DNA of 20,490 bases from RUG572 sp964386385 (GTDB lineage Bacteria; Verrucomicrobiota; Kiritimatiellia; RFP12; UBA1067): contig CAYLRN010000035.1 of NCBI GenBank assembly GCA_964386385.1, forward strand, positions 1-20,490. Reading direction: 5' to 3'. Positions 16,855 to 20,490 of the stretch are shown here, piece after piece. The notes below the pieces were generated by a model. It saw only the letters and a program-made list of their open reading frames with translations. It had not been told where the DNA came from and searched no databases. Numbering within the stretch: the stretch's first letter is position 1; each line of letters opens with the position of its first letter. Position numbers and translations under genes: made by a program.

Positions 16855-17447
16855 AGGCGTCCGCGGTTTCGGTTCTCATCTTCCTTCTGCTTGCGGGATG
16901 CGCGTCCGCGCCGCCGCAGGCGAAGAACTGGACGGTCAGGTCGAAGGCCTCCGCTCCCGCCCCTGCCCGCGCGCCGGGCGACGGCGTGGCGACGGCCTTC
17001 GCCGCCACGCGCCTCGGCGCGGTGTCCGTGGACGCGCCGTACGACCGCCCGGCGTTCGCCGTTCTGCGCTCCGACGGCTCTCTCGCCCACGACCCGTCGA
17101 ATGCGTTCGCCGCGGCGCCCTCCGCGCTTCTCCGCGCACCGGTCCGCGCGCGCCTCGCAGGCGACGGACGCTTCGGAAACGTCGTCGGACCCTCCAGCGC
17201 CGCCGCCGCCGACGCCGTCGTGGAGACTACCGTGACCGACCTTTCCCTCGACTGCGCCACGCCGGGCCGCCGCGCCGCCCGCGTAGCGGTTTCGCTCGAC
17301 GTGGTGAACGCCGGACGCGGCCCGCGCAGGGTTGTCCTTTCCGGTTCCGGCTCCGCCGAGGCGGACGCCGCCTCCGGCGACTACGGCGACGCCTTTTCGA
17401 CCGCGCTCGACGCGGCTCTCACGAACGCCCTCAAGGCGCTCAGGTAA
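16851..17447 (+). CDS. PqiC-like ABC-transport auxiliary lipoprotein
   Basis: A 198-aa precursor with a short lipoprotein signal (lipobox LLAGC, C17). The mature part follows the ABC_trans_aux/PqiC pattern: SVDAPYDRPAFAVLRSDGSL (family: aPyd...lvyR...l), then NAFAAAPSALLRAPVRARL (family W..PP..ll...l...L), GDGRFGNVV, and a later VETTVTDLSLD...AARVAVSLDVV. In known systems such lipoproteins partner MCE-domain (MlaD/PqiB) lipid transporters between the membranes. No MlaE/F/D or MCE gene is in this window. The start overlaps the upstream stop by 4 nt. The sequence is Ala/Arg-rich, so the family call is moderate. Confidence 0.62.
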   Translation: MKASAVSVLIFLLLAGCASAPPQAKNWTVRSKASAPAPARAPGDGVATAFAATRLGAVSVDAPYDRPAFAVLRSDGSLAHDPSNAFAAAPSALLRAPVRARLAGDGRFGNVVGPSSAAAADAVVETTVTDLSLDCATPGRRAARVAVSLDVVNAGRGPRRVVLSGSGSAEADAASGDYGDAFSTALDAALTNALKALR

Positions 17448-17475
17448 ACGAACGAATGAACGGAGGACGACGGAA

Positions 17476-18375
17476 ATGAAGGTCGTCATCATCGGAACGG
17501 GGCTTATCGCGAAATTCCACGCGGACGCCGTTGCCGCCATCCCGGGGCTTGAGGTCTCCGCCACGTGCCGGCGCGGCGACGACTGGGACGCCGCCCTCTC
17601 CGCGCCCGGCGTCGGCCTCTGCCTAGTCGCCAACGCGAGCGGCGCACACGACGCCGCTGTCTTCGCCGCCGCACGCCACCGCGTTCCCGTCCTCGTCGAA
17701 AAGACGCTTGCGATTTCGACCGCGCGCGTGGACGCCATGATCGCCGCCTGCGAGGCGGCAGGAGCCCCGCTCGGATGCATCTTCCAGACGCGATGGAGCG
17801 ACGAGTTCGCGGCCCTTCGGCGCAAGGTCGAGTCGGGCGAGCTGGGGCGCATCACGTACGCCGCCGTGCAGGTGCCGTGGTGGCGCGACGATTCGTACTA
17901 CTCCGAAAGCGACTGGCATGGGACGCTTGCGATGGACGGCGGCGGCGCCCTGATAAACCAGGCGATACACATGGTCGACTGGCTTGTCGCGCTCATGCCG
18001 CCGGTCTCCGGCGTACGGGCGTTCGCCGCCACTCTCGCCCACCCGATGGAGGCCGAGGACGTCGTGAGCGCCGCGCTGCGCTTCGAGGGCGGCGCCCTGG
18101 GTGGCGTCTACGCCACGACCGCCGCGTTCCCCGGCCGCCCGAAGCGAATAGAGATCGCCGGCACGAAGGGGACCGCGGTCGTCGAGGACGCGGCGCACGG
18201 GTCGTCGAACGCGGGCGCGATTCCCTGCGAACAGCACAGAAGGGCGATCGAGGCGTTCGTGGAGTCATGCCGCGGCGGTGCGCCGTATCCGGTGGATGGA
18301 CGCGAGGCGCGGAAGTCCGTAGACCTGATCGAGCGCATCTACAGATCCGCCGCTGAGGCGCGGGAGGGCGCGTGA
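17476..18375 (+). CDS. Gfo/Idh/MocA family NAD(P)-dependent oxidoreductase
   Basis: A 299-aa cytosolic dehydrogenase-like protein. The N-terminal Rossmann fold has VIIGTGLIAKFHA (GxGxxA at residues 7-12). VEKTLA carries K76 of the conserved EK(P) motif, with Thr in place of the usual Pro. The C-terminal domain has DWHGTLAMDGGGALINQAIHMVDWL, with H165 the usual catalytic-region His. Members oxidise or reduce sugars, inositols or sugar nucleotides; the substrate cannot be told. GGAGGA at 17462-17467 sits 8 nt before the ATG. A longer in-frame reading upstream of 17476 is a shadow of the lipoprotein gene. Its stop overlaps the next start (TGATG). Confidence 0.9.
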   Translation: MKVVIIGTGLIAKFHADAVAAIPGLEVSATCRRGDDWDAALSAPGVGLCLVANASGAHDAAVFAAARHRVPVLVEKTLAISTARVDAMIAACEAAGAPLGCIFQTRWSDEFAALRRKVESGELGRITYAAVQVPWWRDDSYYSESDWHGTLAMDGGGALINQAIHMVDWLVALMPPVSGVRAFAATLAHPMEAEDVVSAALRFEGGALGGVYATTAAFPGRPKRIEIAGTKGTAVVEDAAHGSSNAGAIPCEQHRRAIEAFVESCRGGAPYPVDGREARKSVDLIERIYRSAAEAREGA

Positions 18376-18821
18376 TGGAAATGCCCGAAAACTGGGAACT
18401 CGTCCTGCGCCTTCTCATCGCGGGGCTTCTTGGAAGTCTCATCGGCGCGGAGCGCGAGTACCGTGCCAAGGTGGCCGGGATGCGAACCCATCTGCTTGTG
18501 TCCATCGGCTCGGCGCTCATGATGCTCGTCTCGGCGTATGGCTTCGAGGGCGAGGGCGATCCGTCCCGCGTCGCGGCGCAGATCGTGAGCGGCATTGGCT
18601 TCATCGGCGCCGGGTCCATAATCGTGAACCGCCACGCCGTGCACGGACTTACGACCGCCGCGGGGGTATGGGTCGCAGCGGGGATTGGAATGGCCGTCGC
18701 CAGCGGACTCTACGCGCTGGCCGTCGCCACGACGGTCCTGGCCCTCGTCGGGCTTGAGGCGTTCGGATGGCTGATCCGCAGAATCCGCCCGGACGGCGAC
18801 GCCTTGTGGAGAAAGAAGTGA
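18375..18821 (+). CDS. MgtC/SapB-family inner-membrane protein
   Basis: A 148-aa polytopic membrane protein. Seen: an N-terminal helix LVLRLLIAGLLGSLIGAEREYRAKVAGMRTHLLVSIGSALMML, the family hallmark (GxERE...GxRTH...xGxAL); FIGAGSIIVN...GLTTAAGVWVAAGIGMAVASG; and a last helix ALAVATTVLALVGLEAF. Length fits the short MgtC-N-only form without the cytosolic C-terminal domain. MgtC in pathogens affects Mg2+ and acid stress and the F-ATPase; many homologues are uncharacterised. ATG 18375 overlaps the upstream TGA by one base and has GGGAGGG just upstream; GTG 18372 is an alternative start one codon earlier. This is the last intact gene before the REP/RAYT scar. Confidence 0.9.
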   Translation: MEMPENWELVLRLLIAGLLGSLIGAEREYRAKVAGMRTHLLVSIGSALMMLVSAYGFEGEGDPSRVAAQIVSGIGFIGAGSIIVNRHAVHGLTTAAGVWVAAGIGMAVASGLYALAVATTVLALVGLEAFGWLIRRIRPDGDALWRKK

Positions 18822-18833
18822 GGAACGCTTGAA

Positions 18834-18931
18834 ATGCCGACGCGGAGCTGGATGGGGCGCGAGGAGGCCGTGAGGCGCGACAGGGACGTCGCGCCCAGGA
18901 TTCTGCGCGAGGACGGGGAATTGTCGTATTC
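18834..18931 (+). pseudogene. Probable N-terminal stub of a type III restriction-modification methyltransferase (mod)
   Basis: About 33 codons starting at ATG 18834 read MPTRSWMGREEAV...ILREDGELSY. From memory this resembles the N-terminus of type III (Mod/YhdJ-like) N6-adenine methyltransferases, where W.G..EA......RILR....LSYG is followed by a GDNL-type SAM-binding region. Here the reading runs straight into a REP-like repeat after SY, and no methyltransferase motif (DPPY, FxGxG) follows. The open frame continues through the repeat into RAYT sequence, which must be fortuitous. It starts 12 nt after the MgtC stop. Confidence 0.45.
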
Positions 18932-19040
18932 GGGAGGGTCGCGCTCCTGCGCGACCGATTCGGGACTGGCGGACGCGCGGGAGCGCGTCCCTCCCGCGGG
19001 GTGTCGGCACGATGCGGACGCGCGGGAGCGCGTCCCTCCC
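18932..19040 (+). repeat. REP-like array 1: one direct and two inverted hairpin units
   Basis: One direct unit at 18932-18956 is GGGAG, then an 8-bp stem GGTCGCGC/GCGCGACC around loop TCCT. Two inverted units at 18971-18995 and 19016-19040 are stem GGACGCGC/GCGCGTCC around loop GGGA, followed by CTCCC. The direct and inverted stems differ by a compensated pair (T-A versus A-T at stem position 3). Direct-to-inverted start spacing is 39 nt. The array abuts the mod stub on its left and RAYT-coding sequence on its right. Confidence 0.85.
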
Positions 19041-19052
19041 GCGGGGGCGACG

Positions 19053-19690
19053 TATGGGAATGAATCGCCATCCGATACCTTGCCTTGCCGCCGTCATCCG
19101 TCGCGCAGTTCGCTGATGGCGTTTCGCGACAACCGCTCAACGGTTCTCTTCGTCACGGTCGTGGCAGAGAAACGGACGCCAATGCTCGCCTCGGAGGAAG
19201 TGCACGGCATTCTCGTTTCGTCATGGAGGGCGGCGGACTCGTGGATAGTTGGACGATACATTGTCATGCCCGACCATTTGCACTTCTTCTGCGCACCGAC
19301 GGCCTGTCCGCCGACGGACTTCCACAAATGGATGGCATATTGAAATCATTGGCGGCAAAGGCCTATTGGCGCACTTTGGGAGGATCGCGCTCCTGCGTGT
19401 CCGAGGATGTTGCGGCGCGGGGAGGGTCGCGCTCCTGCGCGACCGGTTCGGGACTGGCGGACGCGCAGGAGCGCGTCCCTCCCATGGGGTGTCAGCGCGT
19501 CCCTCCCATGAGGAATCCGTCGCTTTTCCAGCGCGACTGCTGGGACAGGCAGTTGCGCATTGGCGAGAGTTATTCGCAAAAATGGGAATATGTGCGAAAC
19601 AATGCCGTTCGCAAAGGCCTTGTCCTGAATGCCGACGACTGGCCTTATCAAGGGGAACTAAACGTTCTCCATTGGCATGAAAGGATTTGA
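19053..19690 (+). pseudogene. REP-associated tyrosine transposase (RAYT, Y1 HUH), frameshifted and carrying an internal REP array
   Basis: The N-terminal half reads SLMAFRDNRSTVLFVTVVAEKR...VGRYIVMPDHLHFFCAP...FHKWMAY, with the HUH pair as HLH at 19275-19283, then TGA at 19341. The C-terminal half continues in the -1 frame: LKSLAAKAYWR...LFQRDCWDRQLR, then KWEYVRNNAVRKGLV..ADDWPYQGELNVLHWHE. The presumed catalytic Tyr codon is 19589-19591. A single G after 19342 would turn tattgaaatca into TAT TGG AAA TCA (Y-W-K-S) and join both halves, so a one-base loss is the simplest explanation. REP array 2 (19378-19507) lies inside the second half without breaking its frame. RAYTs cut and rejoin single-stranded REP DNA in known cases. 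The true start is uncertain: ATG 19116 is the nearest in-frame one, but homologous-looking residues begin near 19078. Confidence 0.8.
19378..19507 (+). repeat. REP-like array 2, inside the RAYT gene
   Basis: Direct units are at 19378-19402 (decayed stem, two mismatches plus a wobble) and 19420-19444 (perfect stem), 42 nt apart through the 17-nt spacer GAGGATGTTGCGGCGCG. An inverted unit is at 19459-19483 (loop AGGA), and a truncated inverted half is at 19495-19507. The array sits between AYWR and LFQRDCWD of the transposase, where related proteins have only a short loop. In that frame it encodes a peptide beginning LGGSRSCVSEDVAAR. Confidence 0.85.
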
Positions 19691-19724
19691 ATGGTGAAAA
19701 TGAAACGAGGATATCGGATACTTT

Positions 19725-19896
19725 GGGAGTGTCGCGCTCCTACGTGTCCGAGGATGTTGCGGCGCGGGGAGGGTCGCGCTCCTGCGCGACCGAGGATGTT
19801 GCGGCGCGGGGAGGGTCGCGCTCCTGCGCGACCGGTTCGGGACTGGCGGACGCGCGGGAGCGCGTCCCTCCCATGGGGTGTCAGCGCGTCCCTCCC
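19725..19896 (+). repeat. REP-like array 3, downstream of the RAYT
   Basis: Direct units are at 19725-19749 (decayed), 19767-19791 and 19809-19833, spaced exactly 42 nt. An inverted unit is at 19848-19872 and a truncated inverted half is at 19884-19896. The array is array 2 plus one extra 42-nt unit (172 versus 130 nt) and shares the same truncated last unit. Both are preceded by ACTTTGGGAG. Confidence 0.85.
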
Positions 19897-19914
19897 TCAG
19901 AAAGGGGCTGGCAG

Positions 19915-20031
19915 ATGATTCTCAAGCAGTACCAGCGCAACGCCCTTGACGTCATTGGGGCGTATTTCAGCGCGCTCGACGTGAAGTCCCGGCTCGACCG
20001 GCTGTTCGGGACGGCGAAAGACGTCCGATGA
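19915..20031 (+). pseudogene. Probable N-terminal stub of a type III restriction enzyme (res) or related helicase
   Basis: A 38-codon frame from ATG 19915 begins MILKQYQRNALDVIGAYFSA. The L-K-x-Y-Q..AL..L..Y pattern is typical of the first residues of type III Res subunits and related DEAD/DEAH restriction helicases, which normally run to 800-1000 aa. It then continues KSRLDRLFGTAKDVR and stops at 20031 with no helicase motif, so the body of the gene is missing. The tail may come from a deletion join. The stop overlaps the next ATG (ATGA at 20028-20031). Order and strand relative to the mod-like stub fit a mod-res operon. Confidence 0.45.
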
Positions 20032-20490
20032 CGATTCCCCGCCTCTTCACGACGATTCTTCTGGCTCTTGCGAGTGCGTCGGCGCTTGCGTGGCTCGCCG
20101 CGCTCGTGCACGAGAAGGGCGTTCGCCTCGGGCGTAATTTCGCGGTGTTCTTCAGGGCGCAGCCGGAGTTCGGGCGAGTGGTTCTTGGAACGCTTTTCGC
20201 TTCGCTGTGGATTTTTGCAGGTGTGAAGCCTGACGGCGATTGCTCCGCAAGATTGAGAGGGCGGTCATCTTCGACCGCCGCGTCCACGGCGGTGGAATGC
20301 GGCATGCCCGTCACGCCGAATGGCGGGAAAGACATGTCAGACGCTTCGGCGGCTGCGTCGACGGCCTCCTCTTGTGGGGGTGGCGCTTCGGCGGACACGG
20401 CGCGGACGCTGACGGACGTGGACTACGCGCGCGGAATCGTCCTCGCGCGCGCCGGGGCGGGCGAGGCGGGGGGCTTCGACCCGCCGCCCG
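20028..20490 (+). CDS. Membrane-anchored protein of unknown function, 5' part (runs off the window)
   Basis: The frame is open from ATG 20028 to the right edge (about 154 codons visible). It begins MTIPRLFTTILLALASASALAWLAALV, a transmembrane helix or signal anchor at about 6-27, then a basic stretch (RLGRNFAVFFRAQPEFGR) and a second hydrophobic segment (VVLGTLFASLWIFAGV, about 51-66). A Ser/Ala/Thr/Gly-rich linker of about 60 residues follows, then LTDVDYARGIVLARAG. The layout suggests an exported or surface domain further downstream. I do not recognise the family. Start choice: the ATG overlaps the preceding stop by 4 nt, implying coupling; no strong Shine-Dalgarno is seen. Codon use is like that of the neighbouring genes up to the linker, which contains a hairpin at 20260-20279. 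Confidence 0.6.
   Translation, partial: MTIPRLFTTILLALASASALAWLAALVHEKGVRLGRNFAVFFRAQPEFGRVVLGTLFASLWIFAGVKPDGDCSARLRGRSSSTAASTAVECGMPVTPNGGKDMSDASAAASTASSCGGGASADTARTLTDVDYARGIVLARAGAGEAGGFDPPP
20260..20279. repeat. Hairpin inside the linker-coding region (GGCGGTC/GACCGCC)
   Basis: A 7-bp stem GGCGGTC (20260-20266) and GACCGCC (20273-20279) flanks a 6-nt loop. It overlaps a second possible stem, ACCGCC/GGCGGT at 20274-20279 and 20288-20293. It could be a second, unrelated REP-like family or just a GC-rich linker; only one copy is seen. Confidence 0.35.

Noticed and set aside
19335..19345. Programmed -1 frameshift in the RAYT
   Set aside because: No X-XXY-YYZ slippery heptamer or A-run at the site; a single missing G explains the break more simply.
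19378..19896. Regular 42-nt repeats as a CRISPR array
   Set aside because: The 17-nt spacers are identical rather than unique, units are self-complementary hairpins in both orientations, and no cas gene is present.
18932..19896. In-frame translation of REP arrays (GGSRSC peptide) as evidence of selection for coding
   Set aside because: The repeat units appear open in all three forward frames, so reading through them in one frame is not informative. The element is best read as a DNA hairpin.
19691..19918. Small ORF made of repeat sequence downstream of the RAYT
   Set aside because: Almost wholly REP array translated in another frame; no independent coding evidence.

Overview
This is a 20.5-kb, GC-rich window with every supported gene on the + strand, packed closely in a few apparent operons. 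EttA, TyrS, HisHF and IspD show that it is bacterial. Lipobox lipoproteins, a CsgG-like protein and surface-type proteins suggest a diderm envelope. The mix of a PD-(D/E)XK AAA-type protein, LA_2272-like repeats, a beta-helix secreted protein and a REP/RAYT element fits a PVC-group gut or sediment bacterium, perhaps Kiritimatiellota or Verrucomicrobiota. That placement is inference; no rRNA or other decisive marker is present.

Layout. (1) 3-746: 3' part of an AAA-ATPase-like/PD-(D/E)XK protein. (2) 747-1156: a non-coding gap with a repeat-like fragment, a pyrimidine-rich tract and an extended -10 promoter. (3) 1157-5542: housekeeping run ettA, tyrS, hisH, hisF. (4) 5554-7143: a membrane-anchored papain-like protease. 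(5) 7196-13011: six consecutive exported proteins forming an envelope cluster (YcfL-like, LpoB-like, DUF6844-like, CsgG/FlgT-like, LA_2272-like and COG3014-like), followed by a secreted beta-helix protein (13039-15315). (6) 15363-18821: a promoter, then ispD, a metallophosphoesterase, a PqiC-like lipoprotein, a Gfo/Idh/MocA oxidoreductase and an MgtC-like membrane protein, with short gaps or start/stop overlaps. (7) 18834-20031: a scarred accessory locus. (8) 20028 to the edge: the start of a membrane-anchored protein that runs off the window.

The scarred locus is the least ordinary part. Three arrays of REP-like hairpins (8-bp stem, 4-nt loop, GGGAG foot) lie around and inside a RAYT (REP-associated Y1 HUH transposase) gene. 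One array sits in the RAYT coding frame, and the gene is broken by what looks like a single missing G. The locus is bordered by what I read as the N-terminal stubs of a type III restriction-modification mod and res pair, in the expected order and strand. This suggests that a defence locus was replaced by, or collapsed around, a REP/RAYT element.

The envelope cluster is the best candidate for an under-described functional system. Three of its families (YcfL, LpoB, COG3014) are best known from Gammaproteobacteria. Here they are combined with a CsgG-like protein bearing FlgT-like ends, suggesting an outer-membrane-associated complex of unknown job. All family calls are from reading the sequence and recall of family signatures; no database search was possible.
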